NCBI RefSeq assembly: GCF_958295425.1 | Contig: NC_081142.1 | Span: 17,701,284 to 17,765,283 of the forward strand | Direction of reading: 5' to 3' | DNA from: Solea solea | Taxonomy: Eukaryota > Chordata > Actinopteri > Pleuronectiformes > Soleidae | DNA length: 64,000 bases | Shown: piece by piece, positions 24,613 through 37,802 of the stretch | How the letters are laid out: each line of letters begins with the position of its first letter | Position numbering within the stretch: position 1 is the stretch's first letter | Notes under the pieces: model-generated | Told to the model about the DNA's origin: nothing | The model's input: the letters and a program-made list of their open reading frames with translations, nothing else | Databases searched by the model: none | Translations under genes and position numbers: made by a program

Positions 24613-27600
24613 ACCTTTAACCTTGCCCGATCCTTAATCATTCCTTGAATCTGACATCCAAAATGCAAAGAGATCGCAATATCATGAACCAAGAAGGTGA
24701 AGAACGAGGCTGGGTTTTGTGCACAGAGAGCAGGATTACTATTGCAACGAAACATCATCAGTAGGCTAAAGCTAAACTGTCTCACGACGGTCTAACCCCA
24801 GCTCCCGTTCACCCATTATTAAGTGAACAATCCAAAACTCTGTGAATTCTGCTTCACAATGATAGGAAGAGCCGACATTGAAGGATCAGCAGCTGCCCAC
24901 GTTCCTGTTAAACTGGACAGATGTCAAGATCCGTGCAACCTCCAACCAACGACAACGACATGAACTTACTAACTAACTAAGTAACCATTGGGTTAAGATT
25001 AATCCTAAGCCTAGAATACTAGCAGGATGCACTTTGTCAGTCATGTAGGAGTTGCTATGTAATTAGAGCTTCTTTTACCTGTATAAATATTTTAAACAGA
25101 GCAGTGACCAAGTTTTATCAAGTATCCAGAGTCAGACTCTTTTTCTTCACATAATTTAACTAAGAGAAGGTGCATGAAGCTTGAGGGGATGGGAGGAGCC
25201 GACAGGGATCTCATCTTGTTTAATGAGGTGACAACCACACAGTGAAGGATGAGTGTTTTCTCATCAGCAGTATAATTCAGGTTTGGGCCTGTTTAGATGG
25301 AGGTCAGCAGCCCCTTTAGTAATGGACTACATGGTCTGCTGGCTTTAGAGTGTCTGTGTGTGCGTGTGTGTGTGTGTGTGTATCTGTGTATTAGTGCGGC
25401 TACGCTTTCTGTATTAGCATGTGTGTGACAGACACAAGGGGCATAGGGGGCTCTTGATATCTTCACCGATGAATCTATTTAGCGGTACAATTACAGACAC
25501 ATGTATTTTCCATACTTGTAAGGACCACACAGAGGTGAATACACACACACACAGAGATAAAATGCATGGTAAATGAAGCCCAGTATGTAGTGTGTGTGAG
25601 TATAAACAGTATTTGTCACATGGATAATGTGGTTTTGTGTTTACGGTCCATTCTCCTGTGTGGAAATAGTCTAAATATGCAAATTGCTGTCTTGTATAAT
25701 ACTGTTCTAAGTGCAGTGTGTGTTATCTGTATATGATGAAAGTTGCTTTTCAGTTGTTTTTTTTTCTAAAACTGGGGACTCAGCTGCACACTATGCCCTT
25801 GCATTGCTTCACTGCATACACACTCACACTCTCATTGGGGATAATCAGCCATTTCCCCTACCTCAGCATGATATTGTGTGCATGTGTGTGTAAGTGGCAC
25901 TCCACCGCCATGTGACAGATGGGCTCCCACAGTAGCGGTTCACATGGAGGGTGGCAGAAAGTCACGTTTGGATGCAATAACCTTCACACTTCCCGCGGGT
26001 TTGGATTGGAATTTGGACGGAGGAGCGGGTTCCCGTTGAACTGGACAGACTCAAGATCTGTGCAAGTGCATTGGCACCGCGCGCGCGCGGGTGTTGGAAC
26101 ACCGAACCAAGCCAAAGAGGCCACGGTGGGGCCAAAGCAAATCGAGCACTAAACCCACAAGCCTCTGCACACAATTTGTTTTTAATAGAATGTAAATTGG
26201 TTTGGTAAATTCAAATGCAACTGCCACAGCCTGAACCGCCAGAATTAACAATGAATGTGAATTATAAACTGAATTATAAATTGTGAAGTGAAGGAAGTGG
26301 AAACAGATGGCAGCCACAGAATGCAAGAGGGCACTGGGCGGACGGACACTCTCGTCTGTGCCGTTTCTGCTCACACTTGTGCTACCAGGCAGTTGCCTTT
26401 GTCAGATTTTGAAAAAGTCAGTCGATATGTGACGTGCTGCAGCGGCATCAAACCCTGGCTGACACAAACAAACCACATTGCAGCCTGAAACTGTGAGCCT
26501 TTGCATTTTAACTTACATCCATTACAACCTGGTGCATGTTCAAACTAAAACATTATGTCTCTATCTCTTCTCCCATTAAAAAAGGATCCTTTGCCTCCAG
26601 TTTTCTACCCCTTTTTTGTATTTCAGAGTGCTATTTTTTGATATTTATACGAAAATATCAAGAGAACATTTCCTGTGTGACATCCGTCTCCATTCTTTAT
26701 TTCTTTTTCATTATCACCTTCGATTCAACACACTGTCTCTGGTCTAGCTCCCACACACATTCTCTGCCTCCCCCCTCCCTTTTCTTTTATCTCTTCTTCT
26801 CTCTCCATCTGATCCAATGTCACCGTGCTAATGACAAGTAGGAAAAGACAAAGGGAGGATCCGATCTGGGTCACAGAAGGCCATGAATTTCAAGTCTCCA
26901 CTATACCCCAATAAAGAAGGAGGGTATCCGTGTCTAGCCAGCGCTCCTGTTCTCTTTAGCATCCAGCAGACAGACAGACAGACGGACACAGCAGAGACAG
27001 TCCGGAGGAAAAAAGTGCTCATCGGCCTCTTAGAACCATCATCCTTTTCAAAAACAGCAGGTGCTCCAAGACTGAGAGCACATAAATTCAATATCATACA
27101 GACACACACTGGGTCTGTTCCATCCACACCATCATCAACCCGTGTGTTCGCGTTTGTGTGTGACAGTGAAATTTACTTTCCCACCTTTTTCCAAACCTTG
27201 CAGTTGTCAGAAAGCAATTTACAAGAGACTTTGAAAGAGACAGCCTAGATAGTAAACAACCTTTAAAATTCTGTTTGCCTCGCTGTTGTTGTGTCTCTCA
27301 CCTTTCCATTCATCCCCTTCCTCTGCTCCTGTAATCTACAGTAAGTAAAAAAAAGTTTAGGCTGCGGTTGATTGTTTTCATTTTTGTGACGATCAATAAC
27401 GCAGTCTGTAAAATGCCATTCAAATGTACTTCACAGAGTTCCCAGAAGGTCAGGCGAAAGCCCTCAGATCTGAGTATTAGGGACGGGGATCGGTATTGGT
27501 CCGATACTAAAGTAAAGTAAAGTAAAATCCAATACAATCCAAAAACCCTAGATGTCGCTTGTTTCATTATGCACAGACTGTAAAACTGTAAATACAACAT

Positions 27601-29358
27601 CTTGGGCTGTTTATTTCTTCTTTTTTGGGGGGGAAAAATATTTGTTACACAGTTGAAGACTTGACTCAGCACAAATGTGTTAACAGCTTCCTACGTTCAT
27701 AAATGGTCTAAAAAGGACTGTATCACACAAATCCCGATCCTATCCTGTCCCTAATTTGTATAGAGTATCCTCAATAACAGATGCAATCACTTTTCTGACA
27801 GTAAAAGTGTATTTGTACTTACTGTATTTGGCAAATACTACACTTTACTCAAGAAACATTCAATATATTAATTAAATAAGTCAAATTGAAAAATGATTGA
27901 ACAGCAGCAACACAGCACACAGCACACAATTAGCCGATCTTTAGGTCAGGCCTATTCAACTACCTCCCTTGGTTTCTCGACACAGTCCGATTCTTCCAAC
28001 CTTGACTATAAAAACATCCAGAAAAGTTTTAAGTGTCTTGAACAGGCAGATGTCTGAATAACTTTATCCTTCAGCTGTGCACGACAGCGCATCAGTGCTG
28101 CTGCTGCACGGTGCAGGACTTTGTGTTGATACGCATGAGATTAAACTGTGAATGTGTTCAGTCCTCGGCAACCAGGTTATATTCACAGAATTGTACTGCG
28201 CTAATAATGTACAGTACGGCTGTCACTAAATCCCATGGACACCTGGACTCGCCTCACCGGCGCCGCCACCGTTTGAGCGCCATCGCTCTAATCAACAGCT
28301 CACAGCCCGAGAAATTTAAAACGAGAAAAGATGGGAGGTATAAAGAAAGACATCTCCACACTTTGCAGAGAACAATCAATACATTCAAAGAGAGTGGGAC
28401 AGAAACGGGGAAGAAGTAAAAAAAGGAATTAAGAACTGTCACCAAATCTACAGAGAACAACAATAACAGAGAACGGGGGAGATTCAGGGAGCATGCAGCA
28501 GAAAAGAGGAAAATCTAATCATCTTTTCATTAACATGCCTCTTCGGTTAGCTGGTCTGAGTTGGAGAAAACAGATTATGTTCTTCGATCTCTCCCCGCGA
28601 ACCCTGGTCAGGCATATAGTGTCGAAAAATATTCGGTGATGTTTTCGGATTAGCCTCGGTGCCGCATGCATGTGCGCGGGTCTGTTTATTACAAGGCCCT
28701 GGGATTCGGCTAATTTAACTGTTCCTAAACAATCACAACCGCCAAAATAAAACCATCACTCACGCGGGTGTTGATTACCGAGTACACCGCGCAGTCTGAG
28801 GGAAATGAGCATAGTTTGTCAATATAAATATTTTAGCACATATTCGGCTCTGTGTAGGCACATTGAGAAACAACACGCACATTATGAAGACAACACAAAC
28901 GCTATCTTTTTTTATTGATCTGAAGCCAAGTAAAGCTTCCTGGATTAGGATGAAGATGAGGAGGGCAGTTAAACTAAAGCAAAAAGATGTGTTTGGGTAG
29001 CATTTGAACATAAAAACCAGAATACTGGTCAGGTTTTGGGTCTCTCCGGCTTGGTTAGGACAGAAAAACATTTGTGTGTATGTGTGTCCATATTCTCTTC
29101 CATTTCTTGCCCCATATGTCTCGTCCTTACTCGTCAATGGCTGCTTTATTCCATTAGTACAGAAGTCCGGGGTCTGTGGGGTGAACTGGAATTGGACAGG
29201 CTCTTCCATTTCAGACTGTGGGGTCACTGGCTTTGCAGTCCCTCACAGCTAATGACCAAATCTGGAATCTCTCTCTCTCTCTCTCTCTCTCACTCACACA
29301 CACATACATAGAGAACAGGATACTCTTTATCATCAGGACACCTCAGAAGCATATGTAG

Positions 29359-29360
<2 letters not shown>

Positions 29361-29395
<35 letters not shown>
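29361..29395. repeat. (CA)n microsatellite
   Basis: About 17 CA units. A (CT)n tract lies 70 bp upstream. Confidence 0.95.
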
Positions 29396-29399
<4 letters not shown>

Positions 29400-31104
29400 G
29401 GGACTCATTAGTCGACATACCAATTTATAGTCTCTCCATCATGCTGACACTAACAGCAGGCAACAGTCACCAGCACCACACACAAAGACACACACACAAA
29501 TTAGCCTTTGGCACGTAGCACGTAGCATGCAACTCTACAGCATTTTTCTTTTTTAAATCATCAACCCCGTAATTAGGCAGTGATATTAGCCATATATCGA
29601 ACTATTCAAGTCTCTTTCACACACACACACACACATACAGAGAGTTTATGTAATTACAGAGTGCAGCAAACAGCCCCATTAATCAGTTTAATCAATGATT
29701 TGATCCATTTCTAAAGCTGTACAAATGTTCAATCGATCATAGGCAGTGGCTGCGAATAAGTGGTGGAGTTGCTAAACAAGAGAAGGTATACACACACACA
29801 TACACACACACACTATAGCCTCACACAGAGTTCACATTGCAAACCTATAGAAACAACTGTGCCTTTAGCCCTCTCCTCACCCCACCAGAGACACAATCAT
29901 GACACTTCCACACCTGAACGGCTTTACCTCCTTGGCAGTTCCTGTACTTGATTAAAAAGTATTCACCAGGAGGAAAGGGCTCAGACAGAGAAGGATTTGA
30001 AACGGAAGGGAAAGGAACAACGCACAATTGTGATTTTGGCAAACCAAGCCAGGAGCTACCTGCAGCCAGATATGCAGACTGTCTCCTACATATGGATAAT
30101 TGTGTATGCAAAGCTAAGCTGTATGACATGAACTAAATCAGGTCACGAAGACAGAGGTTCCCCCCCCCCCTGAAACACAGGACAGGAATATATACTCGAC
30201 ATTAAAATGCAAAACACATCATCTGATGCTTAAAACCGCTGCTGTCTACAGTAGAGAGTATGTATAATAAATGTGGCTATAAATGCAAAAAAAGCACGGG
30301 AATACTTAGAACGTAGTAAAGAAGAGATGTGATGCGTGTGAGAATAGGATGTAAGAACACATGTGACCTACATGTACTGTAAAACACATCTCACATCTCT
30401 TGCTGCGCGGCAGAACATGGTGCTCGCACACACATACACAACCCACACCTACGTGTTTCTAAACCACAATGCTGTCAACATTCTATAGATTTAGAAGGCC
30501 AATTAAATGAAACATGAGCGCATGCACATGATTAAAGATTTATCAGCCCTAGGTCCCTGCATCCTCTCTTCCTTTTCACACACACACATAAAATACTGAT
30601 ACATACATGTACCTTCTGTTACAGTGTCCACATGGGGATGCAGAACAAAATGCATTGATCTCATAAAAAAAAAAAAAAAAAACACCCTGACTGTACACAT
30701 ACCCCCACCACACACAAACACAAGCAACAGAAATCCTGTTACTCCCAAACACATGCTGGTGTAATTTAATAAGTGACGTATAAATGTTCATTGAAATCAA
30801 TTAGCCAAGGGCTGCTAACTTCTCCAAAACACATCTCCATAGACTCCGGAGACTTCAGCGCTAATGTGATGAGTTACATGTACATGTACGGACATAAACA
30901 CACACAATTATGGAGCTCACCCATTTTCACGACTTTAAATTACATATGAATACACAGCCACGCAGGGTTTGCAACATTGAATAAAAGGAGCGCTTCGTAC
31001 GGCAGCGTATGTCAGTGTTTTGGGGATAAACATTACAGATAACTTACTTTTTGTAAAAAAAAAAAAAAAAAACTCCACCATGGAAGAGGAAACGTTTGAA
31101 CAAC

Positions 31105-31185
31105 ATTCATTCATTCATTCATTCATTCTCTACAGTTGTATTCTCCACATGAGATAAATCCCAGGTGACATGAGGTAAAAGGCAG
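31105..31185 (-). repeat. Fragment of the CACATGAGGGTCG interspersed repeat
   Basis: (CATT)n at 31108-31127, followed by CTCTACAGTTGTATTCTCC and CACATGAGATAAATCCCAGG. This parallels the inverse end of the family at 4328-4455 and 49135-49320. Confidence 0.5.
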
Positions 31186-32487
31186 GGAACACCCTTATTT
31201 TTACTCAGCCACACCTCGTTTGTCAGTTGACAGAGAACGTGTGTGATGTCTGGATTATTGGACAAGTGCAAGAGTCTGTTGATGATTAAAAGGTCAACGT
31301 GTACGTCAAAGTACAGTCGGAAAAATAAAAAAACTTGAGACACTTTAAAGCTCGGCAAAACAAACGTGCTTGTCGCCACGTACACACAATAGGACTCTTA
31401 CTTGGACTTAAATGATCTCATGAGTCACCTAATGAGTTGGATGACAGTTAAAGGAAGTCAATGTTGTGTTTCTACAGAAGTGAATAGAATTAAATATGGA
31501 AACAGTGAATTTAGGAAGGGCGTTTTAAGCAGATGTTGGCAACACAGTTACCCATATTTATCCAGTGAGAGCTGAGCTCATTGTTATGTCAAAGACCAGG
31601 ATCTTTTTTCTGGACTAAAACAAAAGACAACTTATCCTTATATGCTGTTACTAATACTAGGCAAATGTCAGATCACAGATCAGATTATTACACACTATAA
31701 CCTGTTCAAATAGCCTCTCAATCCAAAAGGGTTATAGCCTCATGGAAGAGAGAGAGATGTGTGAGGAAAAAGTAAGACCTGTGAGGCTGCCCACTTTCAT
31801 TACAACTCACCGCTTTCCCTCATAGTCAGGAGGATCAATATTTTCACTGAAAGAAAAAGGATATTTTCTTTTCCAACAAAATAGCCTTTAACTGTTCCCA
31901 TTTGGGGAATGAGAGGTGGTCCTTCATTTGTCCAAATCAAATTGATCAAATCATGTTTAGATATAGACGGTGTACTTTATTCTATTTTTTATCATATGTC
32001 AATTATTCACGCCTCCATTGTCAAACATTGAGAAGGTTACCAAAACAATCAATCCAAACGTCCCACTTTTTGGCAACCTTCCATCACGCTATACATGTAT
32101 ACAGATGCAGCTGCGTAAACGGCTACGATTGATATATCTGGCCCACACAGATATGAGAGATGTACCATTCCAGACCCAACTGTAGCGAGCTGAACTGCAC
32201 TATTCTGCTTGGTGGAAACTGGGCAGTAAAGGCCATATAACAGGCTCTTTTGTCCTTAGTTTTTAACTTTGGTCGGTACATGAAATTAAGATCATTTTAA
32301 TGACTGTGGCGGTTGAGCACAGCAGGCAGTGCAAAGTAGAAATTCATGAGCAGCAAGTCATTAAAAAATACTTGCAGATGTGCCCCCCCACTGCCGTTTG
32401 TTCTGGATGAAGAGACTCCTCTTACGTTTATGGATATCTCTATGATGTCAAAGTCAGCGATTCACTCTTCTTCCCCAAACAAAACAG

Positions 32488-32770
32488 AACTGTGGCGCAG
32501 CGGTTAGCATTGTTGCCTGCCAGCGAGGATGTCACCAGGTCAGATCCCGCTTCAACCAAGGCCTTTCTGTGTGGGGTTAGCATGTTCTCCTCTTGTGCGC
32601 GTGGCTTTTCTCAGGGTTCTCCGGTTTCCTCCCACAGTCCAGACAAAAGGAAACTTAGCGATGAGGTAAATTGGACACTTGACCGTAGGTGTGAATGGTT
32701 GTTTGTCTCTGTTTGTTGGCCCTGCGGTGGACTGGCCACTTGTCCAGGGTGCAGCCTGACTTTAAACCTT
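32488..32770 (+). repeat. Teleost GTGGCGCAGCGGTTAGC interspersed repeat (SINE-like)
   Basis: It starts with tRNA-like TGTGGCGCAGCGGTTAGC and a degraded B box GGTCAGATCCCGC. Then come GGCCTTTCTGTGTGGGGTTA, TTCTCCGGTTTCCTCCCACA, AAATTGGACACTTGACCGTA and GGACTGGCCACTTGTCCAGG in the order expected of this abundant fish family. A 164-codon frame spans it (32492-32986), but it is repeat sequence and not a gene. Confidence 0.8.
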
Positions 32771-34430
32771 ATGTCTATGCATACACGTTTGCGTGTTGCA
32801 CCATTATCTCGGAAGCCCGGTCTACAATGTTTAAGCCAATTATATCAAACCTCTAAGTCCTATGTCCAATGCAAACGAACTACATCAACTGCAGGAGCAG
32901 ATTTTAAAAAAAAGGCTGTAGGATACACTCTTCCTCACGGACACATTTACAAAGGGATGAGCAAAAAAGTGACCACTGAATCCTAAAGATAATGGAGATA
33001 TTGCATGCAAGGTCACAGCACTATTCATTAAGCTCGGACACACAGAACCAACTGTCAATGTATCTATTTGAGAGTGATGTGTCTGTGAGACGGACACAGA
33101 GAAAGGGAGGGAAAGGGGGCCTCTCAGGCCCCATTGAGAAGGTGTCACTTTGCTTCCAAACATTCAAGCGGCACTGCTTCCAATGATCAATAATAGAGTG
33201 TGGGGGTGGAGAGCAATGGACACAGAGAGACAGATTTCTCATTGGTTAAACACACTGTGAGCACAGGAGAATCTGCTCTCTTTCTCTCCACATTTGGCTC
33301 CTCCTCTCAGTTTAACATTTTAAAAGTTCAGCGCAACATCAGCAACAGAATCACCACAGCCTGAATCCTGCTCACACCTAACCGATTCCCTGTTTCATCA
33401 CCACTTGAAAAAAAAGAGAAGAGACAGTCTGACGATACGAATCGTCCTAGACAAACCAACACTTCTTCAGTCAAGAGACGGAGGAGATGCAGTACAATTT
33501 AGAGCAGCCGGGCAGAAACTAATAAAAGAAAAAGTAGAATGAAAAAATTAAACAGAGAACAGCAAAGTAGAGAGTGCAAATAGCTAAAAAATAAGAACAA
33601 CTTTTGACATTCAGAACTCAAATCTCACGGTGAGCCCAAAAGGCTGGTATTAGCAGCCATGTTTTATTCATCAGTGTTCAAAGTTGTCATCTCACACACA
33701 CACACACCACTCTCTGAGTGCATACACCAGGCCACAGAACGCAAGGTGAAAAACAGGATTACAGGATATGTAAATTATAAAATGGAGGCACATGAAGACA
33801 TTCAGTTAATCTGAGCTGGGGATTAGCGCGTGATACCCTGTCAGACACGGTTGGGTCATGGAACAACAAACAACAGCACAACATCACAACAAAACAAGTG
33901 TATAGTGAAACGCAAGAGTGAGACATGCCGAAACATATATTACACGTGCTCAAGGTGTGGAAATAGGATTGGTGGTGTTATGAAAGTTTGACTTTGAACA
34001 ATGCGTGACTTTGCAGCAGAGCAGAAAACATTAAAAAATGAAAAAAGCTCATTCTGACAGAGAAGACAGATGTGCCAGTACTGTATACATGAGACAGGTA
34101 TGGAAAAACAGCAGTGAGAGAACAAGAAATAACAAACTAACTATCATTTTTCAGATGCTCATGCTCCACCATGAGCTACATATTGATAGCCTGGGAACAG
34201 TCAGCTCTGCACATGAAGAAACTGTACAGCAGTCGGATGTTAGCCCTATCATTGTGGCCAGCTAGCACTGTAGTTAGCTAGCAAGATAAATAGCTACTTT
34301 AACAGCTAATGGTATTTAAAGATTAGCATCCAGGAACATTGTTAATGCTAATCAAGAACATTTAATAAACATGATTATATAATTACTGTAGATCTCTGGA
34401 CACCATGTGACTGAGTTAGGTCAATTGGAA
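32771..34430. other. Intronic sequence without recognisable features
   Basis: No exon, RNA or transposon end recognised. Short (CA)n at 33693-33708. Confidence 0.35.
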
Positions 34431-34435
34431 CGGTT

Positions 34436-34648
34436 AAGTTCTGTACAGCACAGTACGTTTTTTTTTTTTTTTTGCGTTTCCATTAGCAATACGTAGTACC
34501 AAAATAACTGGCCCCCAACAAGTTACCTCAACCCAACCGTTCCATTTTTGGCACCCTTGCCTTGGGGTACCAGAGTTAATTGTACAGTACAGTCCAGGTG
34601 GAGCTATACTGTTCCAAACCCAACTGAACCGTGATGGAAACACGGCTT
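34436..34648. mobile_element. MITE-like repeat of the GGTACC/TTTCCATCACGG type
   Basis: The left part has GTTCTGTACAGCACAGTACG and GCGTTTCCATTAGCAATACG. The right part has TTGTACAGTACAGTCCAGG and CTGAACCGTGATGGAAACAC. The halves are imperfect inverses. Internal GGTACC-rich motifs (TTGGGGTACCAGAG) are typical of this fish repeat. It holds a T17 run at 34459-34475. Confidence 0.55.
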
Positions 34649-37224
34649 AAAATGCGGCAAAAATGAACAGGACCAGTGCTGGATCCAACCTGTTAGAATT
34701 CACTACGCACTCCATCAACCAATAAGACAGACTGAATAGATCTGATCCTTTGGAAACATCTTCAAGTTCCTGATTTACTTCCCTTAATCTTACTCCAGAG
34801 TGTTACTGAACGTTTACAAGAGCCTGGGGAAACTTTGTGACAAACACTGAACTCTGGAGTTTACCGGCTAAAGACAGCGTTGTCGTTACTGGAAGGGCAA
34901 GTACTGCATTAGCATAATGTTAGCGTTAGCAACAGGCAGTGTAATGTAAATAATGCTATTTAAAATTCTGTTGAGACTTGTATGTCAGTAAGGCTGAGTC
35001 CGTTGCTTGTTAGTTCCCATCACTTTGTGTTCTTCTGCTACAAACTTCCCTTTAGACAAATTGTGTGACTTCAGCTACCAAAGCTCTATTGCTAAGTGGA
35101 GCTGTTTCATGGCATTACTATGAGCTTCTTTCTAACTACATTCATTCTCACATTTGCCATATTTTGTTATGCATATTTGTTTTTGGCTTTTTTACAGAAC
35201 ATTGGGCAAATTGGGCAAATTACAGCAAATTGCAACCAGTATTAAATCAGTAGCAGTTCCTTTATTGGTTAGTACCAACGTATCACTGAGTATCTGGACA
35301 AACAGTGCCACTATCGATATTTATGTTACGCTCGTACTGACTTTGTGCTAGAATGTTCGAATGTGTGAAGGTGCAAAAAGCATTTCTGCTTGTGTCGTTG
35401 TAGCTCTCCCACCTTTGCATTGAGTTGTCCTCCAGCAAACACATTTTTCAACATCAATAATTATAACCTTCTATTACTTTCCTCCTACATTCATCAAGCC
35501 AGAGGAAGTTATGTTATGTTCAGGGTCAGGTGCAAAGAGGAAAAAAACAGAACACTCTGTGATACTAGGACAATGCTGTCATCCCTGACCATCCGTCTGC
35601 TGCACTCTCGCTGTTGAGAGTGACAAAGTGGATGTGAGTGCTGGTGTATTAGCACTTTCTCCGGTAGTTTAAAAGTTATTCAAAAAAAAAAAAATCACAC
35701 TCTGACACTCTCAAAGCACAAACTGCAACCATCTACTGGAAGCCCACGTGTCTGCTTTTCCAGACAATTATTACTGACAATCAGCCATAAATAATTTGGG
35801 CAGAGCAAAATGAGATTGTCACAAACTATCAATGCACACAGGCTTAAAAAGAAAATAATATGGACACCATATGAAATGAATACGCCGCCATGAACACAAG
35901 AGCGAGGCTGACAGTGTCGTAGATGTCAGACGGTTCCTGCACTTTCATCTCCGATCATCTCTTTTTTCTACAAGTGTCCACCTCTGTGGGTCAACCCATA
36001 ACCTGCAGTCCAGGTCGAAACAAAGCAGCGTTCTGACTGAGCTATAACAGAACCATAGGCAGCCTAAACCACATCACATCATTCAGTACACAGACTACAA
36101 TTTAGTAAGCATTAGGTGGTTTGCAGGTCAAGTTTGGTTCAGACAGTTGATTAAAGGATATTTTTTGCCACGCAGATTAGTAATTAAAACACCCTGACCC
36201 GCATGGACCGCTTAATAACACACTGGAGCTCTGCAGCTGGGTTATCGGGAGTGAATGTTCGGGGGGGGGGGGGGGGGGGGGCGAACACCTTTTCTGCTCA
36301 TAAATATGCTCTTATTATAGAAGACACAGTGAGTAAAAAAAAAAAAGGAGACAGATGCAGGGGAAGTGACAGCAGCTGTGTGTCAACATACACAAAGCAT
36401 AATGAGTGGGTGCATTCTCGTGCTGAGACACTCGCTAACTAGATTATACCGTATGTATGTAGATCGACAGGACGGACTGCCTTGTTATTCACACACACAG
36501 TTTTTGCTTCCTCTTTGTACTCGGTGGGTTTTTACTGCGTGTCATGTCGCTTACTTCAAAATACAGACAGACACACAGAAAGTGGAAGGCAGCAGATAAA
36601 GAGAGGTAGACGGGTGGACAAAAATAAGTAAGACAGAACTAATACATGAACACGGGAGAAAAAGGTTGGAAGGCAAAGACGGAAAGCAAGAGCAAATGCC
36701 TCGGGTCAGCACTGACCTCAGCTAAATTTACCATGCTGATGTTTTGCACCAATGCACTCGACACCTTTTCAGCACAGCAGGTATTGTTAACTCACACAGC
36801 ATGGCACAGCTTCTTCCAAAGATAATGCCCCAGTGCATTTTGGCTGTCAGGACAACAAAGTTGCATGTGACAGATGCGGCCAGCTGGCAGTCTTAGCCTT
36901 TAATGTATCAAAGGGTAAAAGAGGGTCAGAGGAGAAGGGTGGTGTTTATTTAATTTTATCGGTGTGTATTAAGGCTGATACAGCATGAAATATTTTTGGA
37001 AATATTCCAGATGAGCAACCAGTGAATCTCACAATACAGAGTGCAGTGGCTGGGTTTGCCCTCAGCGTTTACTGGAGCCTCAGAGCTGGCAGAAGTTCTC
37101 ATTTCTTAACTCTGAATGTGTGAATCTCCTGCTGTCATTTGACATACTGTGGTGTAAGAGTCAGCACGGGATACTGAGGAGAATAAAATATTAGGATATT
37201 TGTGGTATTTGTGCCTATGTAGGC
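34649..37224. other. Intronic sequence; G-run at 36261
   Basis: A poly-G run of about 21 lies at 36261-36281 and a poly-A at 35682-35693. No coding exon or transposon is supported. Confidence 0.4.
36261..36281. repeat. Poly-G homopolymer
   Basis: Twenty-one consecutive G residues, unusual in length for G/C homopolymers in vertebrate DNA and a potential quadruplex or assembly-error site. Confidence 0.9.
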
Positions 37225-37275
37225 GAGAACCACTACTGGTTCTATATATATATATTCCCACCAGTAGTGGTTCTC
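37225..37275. repeat. Perfect inverted repeat, 16-bp arms
   Basis: Arms GAGAACCACTACTGGT (37225-37240) and ACCAGTAGTGGTTCTC (37260-37275) are exact complements around a 19-base loop that is mostly TA. It does not belong to any longer element I can see. Confidence 0.9.
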
Positions 37276-37765
37276 AAATGTATATTTAATGCCTCATTAT
37301 CAATGGGGAAACTGTACGCTAACCAAAACCGAGCACGTTTGAATTAATTTCTTCTCCCGGAAAATCTGGACTAACATAGAAGTTGTGTCTACAACTTTAA
37401 ACTTTAATGTCTCTGTCTCTCCATTCTCTCCACACTTAAAGCCAATCAGATGAAGCACATGCATATGCGTACACGTGGAGTCCCACAGAGCTCCAGTGGC
37501 CACAGAGCACAGCGGTGCGTCTTCTTCTAAGAGGCAGAAACAGCACAGAGTACAAATACTAATAAGATGAATGTGAGCATCGACCATCTTGTCTTTTAAG
37601 AACAGAAACGTTGTTTTAATAAATCCAAATGGTGCCACTCAGTCTTGCTCCTGCATGCTCAGTGTGTGTGTGTGTGTTCCTATGTGTGTGTAATCAATTC
37701 AACTTGTGGTTTCACTTGACCTCATACTCACATTTAATGTGAACCTATAGCTTTCCTACGGAGAA

Positions 37766-37802
<37 letters not shown>

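Larger units (their letters stand above)
23812..32479. other. Long intronic stretch with simple repeats, no gene seen
   Basis: This holds (TG)n at 25360-25381, (CT)n at 29269-29292, (CA)n at 29361-29395, a poly-A of about 18 at 30665-30682 and another at 31056-31073. A GGTACGG-type repeat piece lies at 24537-24612 and a SINE-like piece at 31105-31185. Open frames up to about 150 codons (28775-29227 minus) show no recognisable domain. The block 28530-28830 is a candidate regulatory stretch. Confidence 0.4.

Noticed and set aside
28775..29227. 150-codon minus-strand frame
   Set aside because: No recognisable domain, low-complexity hydrophobic stretches typical of AT-rich chance frames.
29361..29395. 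CRISPR-like or satellite array
   Set aside because: All short tandem arrays here are simple di- or trinucleotide microsatellites without spacers.
32492..32986. 164-codon open frame
   Set aside because: Its first 90 codons are the GTGGCGCAGCGGTTAGC interspersed repeat.
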